Source of the DNA: Veillonella sp.
Lineage (GTDB): Bacteria; Bacillota; Negativicutes; Veillonellales; Veillonellaceae
Length of the DNA stretch: 64,000 bases
Assembly (NCBI RefSeq): GCF_041333735.1
Contig: NZ_JBGKFB010000001.1
Span: 1,047,001-1,111,000, forward strand
Direction: 5' to 3'
Below, in pieces: positions 43,056 through 50,908 of this stretch. Made by a program: the position numbers and the translations under genes. Every line of letters starts with the position of its first letter. Position 1 is the stretch's first letter. The notes under the pieces were generated by a model. It was not told the origin of the DNA. It was given only the letters and a program-made list of their open reading frames with translations, and searched no databases.

Positions 43056-43619
43056 ATGTCTATTATTGGTAAACAACTTCCTGAATTTACTCTAGATGCT
43101 TTCAAAAAACCTGAATTAGTAAAAGTTAGTACTGCCGATGTGTTGGGCAAATGGTCCATCTTCGTATTCTATCCAGCAGACTTCACATTTGTTTGCCCTA
43201 CAGAATTAGAAGACGTACAAAACTCTTATGCAGAATTGAAAGAACTAGGTTGCGAAGTTTACTCCGTATCTTGTGACTCTGAATTTGTTCACAAAGCATG
43301 GTCTGATGCTTCTCCAAGCATTAATAAAATCGAGTACTACATGTTAGCTGATAAAAAACATGAATTAGCTGATTTCTTCGACGTATTCCAAGAAGAATCC
43401 GCTATGGCTTACCGTGGTACATTCGTAGTAGATCCAGAAGGTTTCGTTCGTACAGCTGAAATCCATGATATGGGTATCGGCCGTTCTGCTGAAGAATTGG
43501 TTCGTAAAGTACAAGCGGCTCAATTCGTAGCAAAACATGGTGACCAAGTGTGTCCTGCACGTTGGAAACCAGGTAAAGACACATTGAAACCAGGTCTTGA
43601 TCTAGTAGGTAAAATCTAA
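43056..43619 (+). CDS. ahpC: Peroxiredoxin AhpC
   Basis: Typical 2-Cys peroxiredoxin that reduces hydrogen peroxide and organic peroxides in the cytoplasm. It has 187 residues. The peroxidatic Cys is in ADFTFVCPTELEDV (about residue 49) and the resolving Cys in HGDQVCPARWKPG (about 168). AAGGAGG precedes the start. No ahpF reductase gene follows, so reduction must come from a thioredoxin or an unlinked AhpF. Confidence 0.95.
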   Translation: MSIIGKQLPEFTLDAFKKPELVKVSTADVLGKWSIFVFYPADFTFVCPTELEDVQNSYAELKELGCEVYSVSCDSEFVHKAWSDASPSINKIEYYMLADKKHELADFFDVFQEESAMAYRGTFVVDPEGFVRTAEIHDMGIGRSAEELVRKVQAAQFVAKHGDQVCPARWKPGKDTLKPGLDLVGKI

Positions 43620-43946
43620 TTTAGAAATAACTTAGACGCTAGAATAATCTAGACAACTCCTCAAATGACAAAACGGGCGCGCATCGTTTTCCTGACGATA
43701 CGGTAAGTCCCAATACCAGATGAACCCTCTCCAATTCATCATGGTAAACCTCATATAACAAACTACAAACTATACGCAAAAGGACTGGCCTTCGGGCTAG
43801 TCCTTTTGTGTTATGTAAAATAGTTAATGTATCGATATGTGTGATTGCTAGTCTAATAATAGAATAAAATAAATCAATAATATAGGCTTAGGCCAATAAA
43901 TATAAGGGTTTTTAAATACCCCCTTATAAAAGTAGGAAATAAGTTC
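43620..43946 (+). terminator. Region after ahpC containing one terminator
   Basis: The only clear feature is an intrinsic terminator at 43778-43807: a stem AAAAGGACTGGCC/GGCTAGTCCTTTT with a TTCG loop and a T-rich 3' arm. The 150 bases between ahpC and this hairpin, which include a GC-richer patch at about 43670-43750, hold no open frame and match no RNA family I know. Confidence 0.7.
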
Positions 43947-43975
43947 TTGCATTTTTAGATTTAGTGGTCTATAAT
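43947..43975 (+). promoter_or_regulatory. Promoter of the Rrf2-cysK operon
   Basis: TTGCAT (43947-43952) and TATAAT (43970-43975) are exactly 17 bases apart, about 105 bases before the Rrf2 gene. This is close to consensus and would need a repressor to be controlled. Confidence 0.75.
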
Positions 43976-44080
43976 GAAATTAATTCCTAGTGATACACAA
44001 GGTTTTATAAATGAAGTAGGATAAGTGCTTTATAACATGGGGTGTGTTAGCACTAACTTTTACAAAGAGAGGCAAGATAT

Positions 44081-44530
44081 ATGAGGATTTCCACAAAAGG
44101 TCGCTATGCATTGATGGTTCTCATCGATTTAGCAGAGCAAGGTCAGGATAAACCGGTTTCCTTGCGATCCGTTGCAGAACGACAAGGTATATCTGAGAAA
44201 TACCTTGAGGGTATTGTGGCTCGTTTGGGTGCCGCTAACCTGGTGGATAGTATTCGTGGTAAATACGGAGGCTATCGCTTATCTAAAAGCCCTAAAGAGT
44301 ACACTATTATTGAAATTTTGCTTGCCACGGAAGAATCCATGGCTATCATCTCCACTCTTGATGAAGGGGTGAGTACTGATACAGTAATCAATGAAAGAAC
44401 TGTTGGTTTCTGGGCAGGATTACAAAACTATATTCATGATTATCTAGAAAACGTAACTCTTCAAGATGTAATTGATGGAACTTACGCTAAACTTGATACA
44501 AAATATGATAATTGGGATGGTTCTATTTAA
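44081..44530 (+). CDS. cymR: Rrf2-family regulator, CymR-like
   Basis: Winged-helix repressor of 149 residues. MRISTKGRYALMVLIDLAEQ and the recognition region SLRSVAERQGISEKYLEGIV are classic Rrf2. There are no cysteines at all, so it cannot hold the [2Fe-2S] cluster of IscR. That points to CymR, which in Bacilli controls cysteine synthesis by binding CysK. The cysK gene lies 15 bases downstream, which strongly supports the assignment and a feedback loop between the two proteins. Confidence 0.86.
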   Translation: MRISTKGRYALMVLIDLAEQGQDKPVSLRSVAERQGISEKYLEGIVARLGAANLVDSIRGKYGGYRLSKSPKEYTIIEILLATEESMAIISTLDEGVSTDTVINERTVGFWAGLQNYIHDYLENVTLQDVIDGTYAKLDTKYDNWDGSI

Positions 44531-44545
44531 TAAGGAGTAACTATT

Positions 44546-45481
44546 ATGTCTAATATTGCAAAATCTTTCGTTGAATTAATTGGTAAAACACCTTTGTTGG
44601 CAGCTACACGTTTTGGTAAAAAATATGGCGCAGATGCAAATATTTTTGCTAAATTGGAATACTTTAATCCAGGTGGCTCTGTTAAAGATCGTATTGCTGC
44701 AGCAATTATTCAAGCAGCTGTTGAATCTGGTGAATTACAACCAGGTGGTACAATCGTAGAAGCTACATCTGGTAACACTGGTATCGGTTTATCCGCTGTT
44801 GGTGCTGCTCTTGGCTATAAAGTTGTAATCGTAATGCCAGAAACAATGTCCATCGAACGCCGTAAATTGATGCTTGGCTATGGTGCTCAACTCGTGTTGA
44901 CTGATGGCTCTCTTGGCATGAAAGGTGCCATTGCAAAAGCTAAAGAAATCGTAACAGCTACAGCTGGTGCCATCGAGGCGGGTCAATTCGTAAATCAAGC
45001 AAACCCAGCAATTCACTATAAAACAACTGGTCCTGAAATCTGGCAAGATACAGATGGTACAGTAGATATCTACGTAGCTGGTGTTGGTACAGGCGGTACT
45101 TTGACTGGTGCAGGTCGTTATTTAAAAGAACAAAACCCTGACGTAAAAATTGTGGCTGTTGAACCAACTGATTCCCCAGTATTGTCCAATGGCAAACCTG
45201 GTCCTCACAAAATCCAAGGCTTAGGCGCTGGCTTCATTCCTGATACTTTAGATACTTCCATTTATGATGAAGTAATCCAAGTAACTAATGATGATGCATT
45301 TGCTACATCTCAAGCATTTGGTCATACAGAAGGTATCCTAGTTGGTATTTCCTCTGGTGCTGCTCTTTGGGCTGCTCAAGAATTGGCTAAACGTCCTGAG
45401 AATAAAGGCAAAAACATCGTAGTAATTCTTCCTGATACAGGTGAACGCTACTTGTCCACTGCATTATTCCCAGAAGTATAA
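44546..45481 (+). CDS. cysK: Cysteine synthase A
   Basis: PLP-dependent O-acetylserine sulfhydrylase, 311 residues. The PLP Lys is in YFNPGGSVKDRIA, the phosphate loop is GTGGTLTGAG, and EATSGNTGIGLSAVG is the substrate loop. VGISSGAALWAAQELAK fits the C-terminal region. AAGGAG precedes the start. Co-transcription with the Rrf2 regulator suggests that CysK also signals cysteine status to it. Confidence 0.96.
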   Translation: MSNIAKSFVELIGKTPLLAATRFGKKYGADANIFAKLEYFNPGGSVKDRIAAAIIQAAVESGELQPGGTIVEATSGNTGIGLSAVGAALGYKVVIVMPETMSIERRKLMLGYGAQLVLTDGSLGMKGAIAKAKEIVTATAGAIEAGQFVNQANPAIHYKTTGPEIWQDTDGTVDIYVAGVGTGGTLTGAGRYLKEQNPDVKIVAVEPTDSPVLSNGKPGPHKIQGLGAGFIPDTLDTSIYDEVIQVTNDDAFATSQAFGHTEGILVGISSGAALWAAQELAKRPENKGKNIVVILPDTGERYLSTALFPEV

Positions 45482-45527
45482 TAGAATATGATTGGTGAAA
45501 GCTGTGAATATGCTTTCCTAATATAGC

Positions 45528-45553
45528 AAAGCCCCTCGGTAGAGGGGCTTTTT
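45528..45553 (+). terminator. Intrinsic terminator after cysK
   Basis: AAAGCCCCTC (45528-45537), GGTA loop, GAGGGGCTTT (45542-45551) and a T tract. Confidence 0.92.
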
Positions 45554-45581
45554 CTTGTTTACTTATAATTTTCTATAAGAA

Positions 45582-45606
45582 AAAGGAGCTACTAGGTAGC
45601 TCCTTT
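45582..45606 (-). terminator. Intrinsic terminator of the stalk-esterase gene
   Basis: AAAGGAGCTAC (45582-45592) pairs with GTAGCTCCTTT (45596-45606). On the - strand it is followed by TTTTTCTTAT, 28 bases after the stop of the large secreted protein. Confidence 0.85.
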
Positions 45607-45633
45607 CTTGTTATGGTATGTATTTAGTTGTTA

Positions 45634-48600
45634 TTATCTACCGTTTTTAACGATATTGTCCATCCAGTTGAATAATTCGTCTAAATCGTAGTCGCCAGAA
45701 TGGTCTACATCAAATGGTGTTGCCATATCTACGTTGTAACCAAGGTTTTGAGCACGTGTACCTACGATCAATGGGATAGCTACGGATGTATTGCTATCAG
45801 CTGTACCATAGCGGATACGATAGTAGCGTGCATTTGTCGCTGCTGGAGAACCGAGATAGTTCATTGGGTTCATCATAGTAACGATTTTAGCATTTTCTAC
45901 GTATACATCTTGGTTAGGTGTTGTATCGTGTAATGCAGCAGTAATTGTAAAGTGATTATTATCTGTTGAACTTGTACCGAATAAGTTGTTCTCGCCAGAG
46001 TCATTAGAACGGGAATCGAATGCACCTGGTGCTTTAGAACGACTTACAAATTGATTGTAAGCTTCCCAGTTAATATCTTTAATAGCGCCTGTTTTATTAT
46101 CTCGTACAAAGTATGTATGTTTAGATAAATCAGTACCTTTAGCTTGTGCTTTATTAGCTGCATCGATGATGAATGCTTTCACATAATTTTTGAAAGTACC
46201 ATTGCCATTCTTATCTAGTTTCAATACACGCCCCATAGAGTCATGCAATTGTAAATTGTTTACGTATTCTGGGAAGTGTTCACTTAGTAAGTTAGAATAT
46301 GCTACATCATCAGCATTCAAGTTTACACGTTGCATTGTACGTTGCGGAGGAGCTGTATTACCACCTACGTTGGCTTGAGGCAATTCGCCTTGGCCCATCG
46401 TTACTTTATTGAAAGAAGTGATACCTTTATAGCTCCATTCATAGGCCATATCAGCCGCATCAAGGTTTGTAATAGGTGCATAGGCAGAAACTGCATATAC
46501 ATTGGTTGCCGCTGTAGCAGCACCTAATGCTTGTAAATATGGTTGGAAGTCGGAGTTATTACCAGCAGCACCTTGTAACAAGGATACGGCACCACCAGCA
46601 CTTGTACCATTTGTGATAATGCGGTTTGCATTACCTGGCATTGTGGAGTCGTTAGCATGTAAGTATGCTGTGGCAGCTTGCAAGTCAACGATTACAGCGG
46701 GAGCTTTACCGATGAAATTGCCATCGGATGCTTTATTTGTACGACCACGTGTAGCTGGGGATGCTACGACATAACCACGAGATAATGCGTAAAGAACACT
46801 GTTAGGTTTGCCATTCTCAACTTTAGGTGTCATAGCTTGGCTTGGCATGTAACCACCTACTGCATTTGGCATGAAGATAGGGGCTGTTTGTGTATTGTAA
46901 CCATTTACAGTGCCATTATTAAAGTACTCTTCCGGTACATAGATATTCATGTACTGTTGATCGATATCGATAGGATTAGCCACGTAAGGGATATATTCGA
47001 AGGCACGATATTTGATTTCCTTATTATCTACTGTAGTAGACATGGACTCATAATTTTTCGCATCGAAGGCAAGGCTAATTTTTGCAGAAGAATCAGCTTG
47101 CAATGGTGGTTCCATTGGTTGAGATAGAATATTTTTCTCTTCTGTTACAGCAGACCTCTTTGTGGAAGCTTCATTTCGAGCATCTACATAGGATTGAGGT
47201 AACTTGCTTTCTTGAGCCTTAGCAGCAGCCTCTGCTTCGGCTTTAGCTTTTGCCGCTGCTTCCGCTTGAGCTTTTGCTTCAGCCTCAGCCTTGGCTTTTA
47301 CCTCTGCCTCAGCTTTAGCTTTTGCCTCAGCCTCAGCTTTAGCTTTTGCCTCAGCCTCAGCTTGAGCCTTAGCAGCCGCTTCAGCTTCGGCTTTAGCTTT
47401 TGCCTCAGCCTCAGCTTGTGCTTTAGCCTTAGCTTCTGCCTCGGCTTTAGCTTTTGCTTCAGCCTCAGCTTGTGCCTTAGCAGCCGCTTCAGCTTCTTCT
47501 TTTGCTAATTGCTCGGCAGCTAAACGTTCTTGCTCTTCTTTGATAGCAGCTTGTCTTGCCATTTCTGCTTGTTGAGCAGCAATACGATCTTGTTCAGCTT
47601 TTAAAGCTGCTTGACGTTGAGACTCGGCTTGCTCAGCTGCAATACGATCTTGTTCAGCTTTGATAGCCGCTTGGCGCTCAGCTTCAGCTTTAGCAGCAGC
47701 TTCTGCACGTTGACGAGCAGCTTCTTCCGCAGCGATACGATCTTGTTCAGCTTGTAAAGCAGCTTGGCGTTGAGCCTCAGCTTGCTCAGCAGCAATACGT
47801 TCTTGCTCAGCTTTTAAAGCCGCTTGACGTTGAGCTTCAGCTTGTTGAGCAGCTAAGCGTTGTTGTTCCGCTTGTAAAGCAGCTTGGCGTTGAGCTTCAG
47901 CTTGCTCAGCAGCGATACGCTCCTGTTCAGCTTTTAAAGCAGCTTGACGTTGCGCCTCAGCTTGTTGAGCAGCGATACGTTCTTGTTCAGCTTGTAAAGC
48001 AGCTTGACGTTGAGCTTCAGCTTGCTCAGCAGCGATACGATCTTGTTCAGCTTTTAAAGCAGCTTGACGTTGAGCCTCAGCTTGTTGAGCAGCTAAACGT
48101 TGTTGTTCAGCTTGCATAGTTGCTTGACGTTGTGCTTCAGCTTGCTCAGCAGCTAAACGTTGTTGTTCCGCTTGTTGTTGCGCTGCAATACGGCGTTGTT
48201 CTTCTTGGATACGAAGACGTTCTTGTTCTGCCGCTTGACGTTGAGCTTCTGCGATACGAGCTTGTTCAGCTTGCTCCGCAGCAATACGTTCTTGCTCAGC
48301 TCTTAGAGCAGCTTGGCGTTGAGCTTCAGCTTGTTGAGCAGCCAAACGCTGTTGTTCCGCTTGCATAGCTGCTTGACGTTGCGCTTCGGCTTGTTGTTGA
48401 GCTACGCGTTGCTGTTCTGCTTGCATAGCCATTTGACGTTGTTGTTCTGCTAGAATTGCAGCTTGACGTTGTGCTTCAGCCTGCTTTTGCGCAACCATTT
48501 GTTGATCAACTTGATTTGCACCTGATTGTTGTGCCGCTTCTTCGGCTGCTAGTTGAGCTAATCTTTCACGTTCTGCACGTTGAATATCGCGAATAGTTAA

Positions 48601-49299
48601 TCTTTGTTTGGCTACAACGGCTTTAGTTTGAGTTGTATTAGCAATCACTAAAGGTGTTGTAGATTCTTGTTGGACCATTACAGGCGTACGTACTACTTGA
48701 GTCGTTTGTACTTGCTGTTTGCCATCAACTTGTTTTTGTACTGTAACAGGTTCTGTTTTACGTTGTACATTCATCAAGCTGTGCATAGCCAATGTTGGTT
48801 CCATTACAGCATTAGTTTGTTTATTAACAACATATTGTGGCTGTGAAACGGCTCTTTGTTGATCAGATAAAGCTTTTGCTATATCGTTTACCGGTACTGG
48901 ACGTACACGGGGAATTAAAGGTGTTACCTTTGGAGCCGCTTGTGTGGTAGCACTTGGTTGCATAACTTGTTGTGTTTGCATTACAGGTTGTGCTTGTGTA
49001 GGAACCATTTGAGGTGGTGCTATGCGAACTGGAGCCATTGGTTGTACTTGTACAGGTCTTACGACTGCCTGTTGTGGTGTAACAACTATTGGTTGTGTAG
49101 TTGCAGGGGTAGGCTGAGTTGCCATAGGTCGCACGACTGGTGCTGGTACATTTGTAGTACCTTGCGTCGTTGATTCAGTGGTAGTGTTCGAACCTACCAA
49201 ATCATTCATGTTGAGGGTAGGGGCTGCGTGGGCAACACCACCCAACGCTGCAGCTGCAAAAAATGCAGCGGTAACCTTACGTTTCCTAGATGATTTCAT
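45634..49299 (-). CDS. Secreted repeat-stalk protein with a C-terminal tannase-like esterase domain
   Basis: This 1221-residue modular protein has a signal peptide (residues 1-25, ending GGVAHA) and a Pro/Gln/Val/Thr-rich region (about 30-230). Then comes a long charged helix of 20-residue repeats of the type AEAQRQAALKAEQERIAAEQ (about 250-600), and a TolA-like KAKAEAEAKAQAEAEA tract (about 600-695). From about 735 to 1221 there is an alpha/beta-hydrolase resembling subtype-B tannases: YIPYVANPIDIDQQYMNIYV, nucleophile elbow GTSAGG near residue 900, and FDVDHSGDYDLDELFNW with the expected His near the end. It may cross the periplasm or project an esterase from the surface. GGAGAG precedes the start. 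Substrate and anchoring are unknown. Confidence 0.85.
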   Translation of the reverse strand: MKSSRKRKVTAAFFAAAALGGVAHAAPTLNMNDLVGSNTTTESTTQGTTNVPAPVVRPMATQPTPATTQPIVVTPQQAVVRPVQVQPMAPVRIAPPQMVPTQAQPVMQTQQVMQPSATTQAAPKVTPLIPRVRPVPVNDIAKALSDQQRAVSQPQYVVNKQTNAVMEPTLAMHSLMNVQRKTEPVTVQKQVDGKQQVQTTQVVRTPVMVQQESTTPLVIANTTQTKAVVAKQRLTIRDIQRAERERLAQLAAEEAAQQSGANQVDQQMVAQKQAEAQRQAAILAEQQRQMAMQAEQQRVAQQQAEAQRQAAMQAEQQRLAAQQAEAQRQAALRAEQERIAAEQAEQARIAEAQRQAAEQERLRIQEEQRRIAAQQQAEQQRLAAEQAEAQRQATMQAEQQRLAAQQAEAQRQAALKAEQDRIAAEQAEAQRQAALQAEQERIAAQQAEAQRQAALKAEQERIAAEQAEAQRQAALQAEQQRLAAQQAEAQRQAALKAEQERIAAEQAEAQRQAALQAEQDRIAAEEAARQRAEAAAKAEAERQAAIKAEQDRIAAEQAESQRQAALKAEQDRIAAQQAEMARQAAIKEEQERLAAEQLAKEEAEAAAKAQAEAEAKAKAEAEAKAKAQAEAEAKAKAEAEAAAKAQAEAEAKAKAEAEAKAKAEAEVKAKAEAEAKAQAEAAAKAKAEAEAAAKAQESKLPQSYVDARNEASTKRSAVTEEKNILSQPMEPPLQADSSAKISLAFDAKNYESMSTTVDNKEIKYRAFEYIPYVANPIDIDQQYMNIYVPEEYFNNGTVNGYNTQTAPIFMPNAVGGYMPSQAMTPKVENGKPNSVLYALSRGYVVASPATRGRTNKASDGNFIGKAPAVIVDLQAATAYLHANDSTMPGNANRIITNGTSAGGAVSLLQGAAGNNSDFQPYLQALGAATAATNVYAVSAYAPITNLDAADMAYEWSYKGITSFNKVTMGQGELPQANVGGNTAPPQRTMQRVNLNADDVAYSNLLSEHFPEYVNNLQLHDSMGRVLKLDKNGNGTFKNYVKAFIIDAANKAQAKGTDLSKHTYFVRDNKTGAIKDINWEAYNQFVSRSKAPGAFDSRSNDSGENNLFGTSSTDNNHFTITAALHDTTPNQDVYVENAKIVTMMNPMNYLGSPAATNARYYRIRYGTADSNTSVAIPLIVGTRAQNLGYNVDMATPFDVDHSGDYDLDELFNWMDNIVKNGR
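47210..47510 (-). repeat. TolA-like Ala/Lys/Glu codon repeats
   Basis: Degenerate 6-, 12- and 18-base repeats encode (KA)n-EAEA-type helix. Repetition at the DNA level (for example GCCTCAGCCTCAGCTTTAGC on the + strand) makes length change by recombination or slippage likely. Confidence 0.85.
47560..48540 (-). repeat. 60-bp tandem repeats encoding the AEAQRQ stalk
   Basis: Roughly sixteen units of about 60 bases, each encoding a 20-residue helical unit (AEAQRQAAxxAEQxRxAAxQ). The best-preserved run is 47740-48120. Some units carry insertions. Near-identical neighbours suggest recent expansion. Confidence 0.88.
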
Positions 49300-49590
49300 G
49301 AATTACTCTCCGAACTAGATTTCAAATAATAATTTATAATTTTAAAATTTATTTATATTTATATAGTTTAACATAAATCGATATATTTGTACAATTTATG
49401 AAAATATAGATGAATACTGGATGGGTGTAAAGAAGATGAGATTAGGAAAATATAAATAAATTTAAAGTGCATAGAATATTACATATTGCTTCTAATGATT
49501 TGAAGTAGTTTTTTATTATATGTACATATTTCCATAAAATATGATATGCTTTTGGTAATTTAATTGACTTTTAATTATAAAGGAGAGAGT

Positions 49591-50175
49591 ATGTTTAGAA
49601 AATTTTTGCTAGCCTGTACGGTATTAGCTACTTTCACTATACAGACACAAGCCATATCGATTAATGAGTTAAATAGTTCACCTCAGTTTAAAAAGGTATA
49701 TCAAAAAACCGATTCCTATCAAGGTACTTATCCAAAGGATAGGCTAATAAACTATTTAAACACTTACTCTGTAGAATCACTAGAATACGCAGCACCACAT
49801 TATAAATTAAAAGGTACTTTTTATACAGTTTATACATATACTCGTGGTACATTTATTACTGAATATGAAGTAACGGCCACATATAATACTAATTATTCAC
49901 TAGGTTCTTTAATACACGCTAGTCAAGTGGTACAGCCATCCCCATCTATGTATGCGGTTATAAAGGCAGCACAAGATGATTCTGGCATACAGATTGATTT
50001 ACGAGAGGTGAAGCGATTTAATGGGGATGGTACTGAGGTTAGTAGTACAGTTCCTTTAGTGCACCAATTACGACCTTTGGATCGTAGTCGTTCCGATCGA
50101 GATCTTTTTGCTATAGCAGATGCCATGTTTGTCGTTGCATATCAGCAGCATTTTGATGATATTGTCGTGAAATGA
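49591..50175 (+). CDS. Exported protein of unknown function (first of a paralogous pair)
   Basis: A 194-residue protein with a signal peptide (MFRKFLLACTVLATFTIQTQ, cleavage near TQA). The mature part starts SINELNSSPQFKKVYQK and contains a pattern (YEVTATYNTNYSLGSLI ... AAQDDSGIQIDLREVKRF ... FVVAYQQHFDDIV) shared with the next gene, so the two are tandem paralogues. I recognise no named domain. ATG 49591 follows AGGAGAG. The two frames overlap only slightly: the next ATG is nine bases after this stop with its GAGGTG across the junction. Confidence 0.8.
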   Translation: MFRKFLLACTVLATFTIQTQAISINELNSSPQFKKVYQKTDSYQGTYPKDRLINYLNTYSVESLEYAAPHYKLKGTFYTVYTYTRGTFITEYEVTATYNTNYSLGSLIHASQVVQPSPSMYAVIKAAQDDSGIQIDLREVKRFNGDGTEVSSTVPLVHQLRPLDRSRSDRDLFAIADAMFVVAYQQHFDDIVVK

Positions 50176-50183
50176 GGTGCCAT

Positions 50184-50762
50184 ATGAAACGTTTCTTATT
50201 TTTTATGGCCATCTTATGCGTATGGTGTGTGTTTTTTAATTCTGTGAAAGCCGTTTCTAATGTGGAATTACAAGATACGAGTCGTTTTGAACATATTATA
50301 TCTAAAGGTGATACTGGTGGTGGAGATGGTAAATACATTGAGTTGAGTACAGTCAAAGATGTGTCCACAAGTACCAGTACCAAAAGTATAGAGACTAAGA
50401 TTTATGTTGTATTGCCTTCGTCTAATTTGATTCGAGAATACACAATTCATTATGACTATAACTTAAATTATTCTTTTGCGAATTTAGTCGCAAGAATGCC
50501 AGAGTTTAAACAACAATTTCCGGATTTCTATTTAGGTGAAATATGGAATATAAAAATGGATGATTCTGGAATTGTTGGTACTGTTAAGGCTCAACAGGAT
50601 TACACGCTGTACGGTGAAAGTAAACCTACACAACCAGGTTATAAAGGGTATGAGCATGTAACCTTCTTAACACCTACAGACTTTGATTTTGAAAGCTATC
50701 ACGTTGCAAATCGTGTTTTCAAGAAAGTATTTGGCGTATTTTATGATGATGTAATCCAATAA
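50184..50762 (+). CDS. Exported protein of unknown function (second of a paralogous pair)
   Basis: A 192-residue protein with a signal peptide (MKRFLFFMAILCVWCVFFNS, cleavage near VKA). The body (SNVELQDTSRFEHIISKGDT, YTIHYDYNLNYSFANLVARM, KMDDSGIVGTVKAQQDY, and the end RVFKKVFGVFYDDVI) mirrors the upstream gene at low identity, which indicates an old duplication. No known family is recognised. ATG 50184 with GAGGTG is preferred over an in-frame ATG at 50172. A terminator follows at 50819. Confidence 0.8.
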   Translation: MKRFLFFMAILCVWCVFFNSVKAVSNVELQDTSRFEHIISKGDTGGGDGKYIELSTVKDVSTSTSTKSIETKIYVVLPSSNLIREYTIHYDYNLNYSFANLVARMPEFKQQFPDFYLGEIWNIKMDDSGIVGTVKAQQDYTLYGESKPTQPGYKGYEHVTFLTPTDFDFESYHVANRVFKKVFGVFYDDVIQ

Positions 50763-50818
50763 TTTATAGTGCTTAATCTTATAAGTTATAATGATGTAAT
50801 CCGATAGTGTTACATAAG

Positions 50819-50853
50819 AAAAGGACTAGAACTCTAGGAGTTCTAGTCCTTTT
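50819..50853. terminator. Bidirectional terminator between the exported pair and fruA
   Basis: A perfect 16-bp stem (AAAAGGACTAGAACTC and its complement) with a TAG loop has T tracts on both strands. It serves the + strand pair and the - strand fru operon. Confidence 0.92.
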
Positions 50854-50908
50854 ACTATATGTACTTATTTAGCATATGTACGTTTTTGCTATATGTACTA
50901 GCATTATA

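Noticed and set aside
47212..47508. + strand open frame rich in Ser/Phe/Leu/Cys opposite the stalk repeats
   Set aside because: It is the complement of the Ala/Lys/Glu codon repeats; it has no ribosome-binding site and repeats only because the sense gene does.
48120..48368. + strand Leu/Val/Gln-rich open frame opposite the AEAQRQ repeats
   Set aside because: Antisense shadow of the repeat-coding region, with no start signals.
47560..48540. Regular 60-bp repeats as a possible CRISPR array
   Set aside because: Units are contiguous coding repeats without unique spacers and keep the reading frame throughout.
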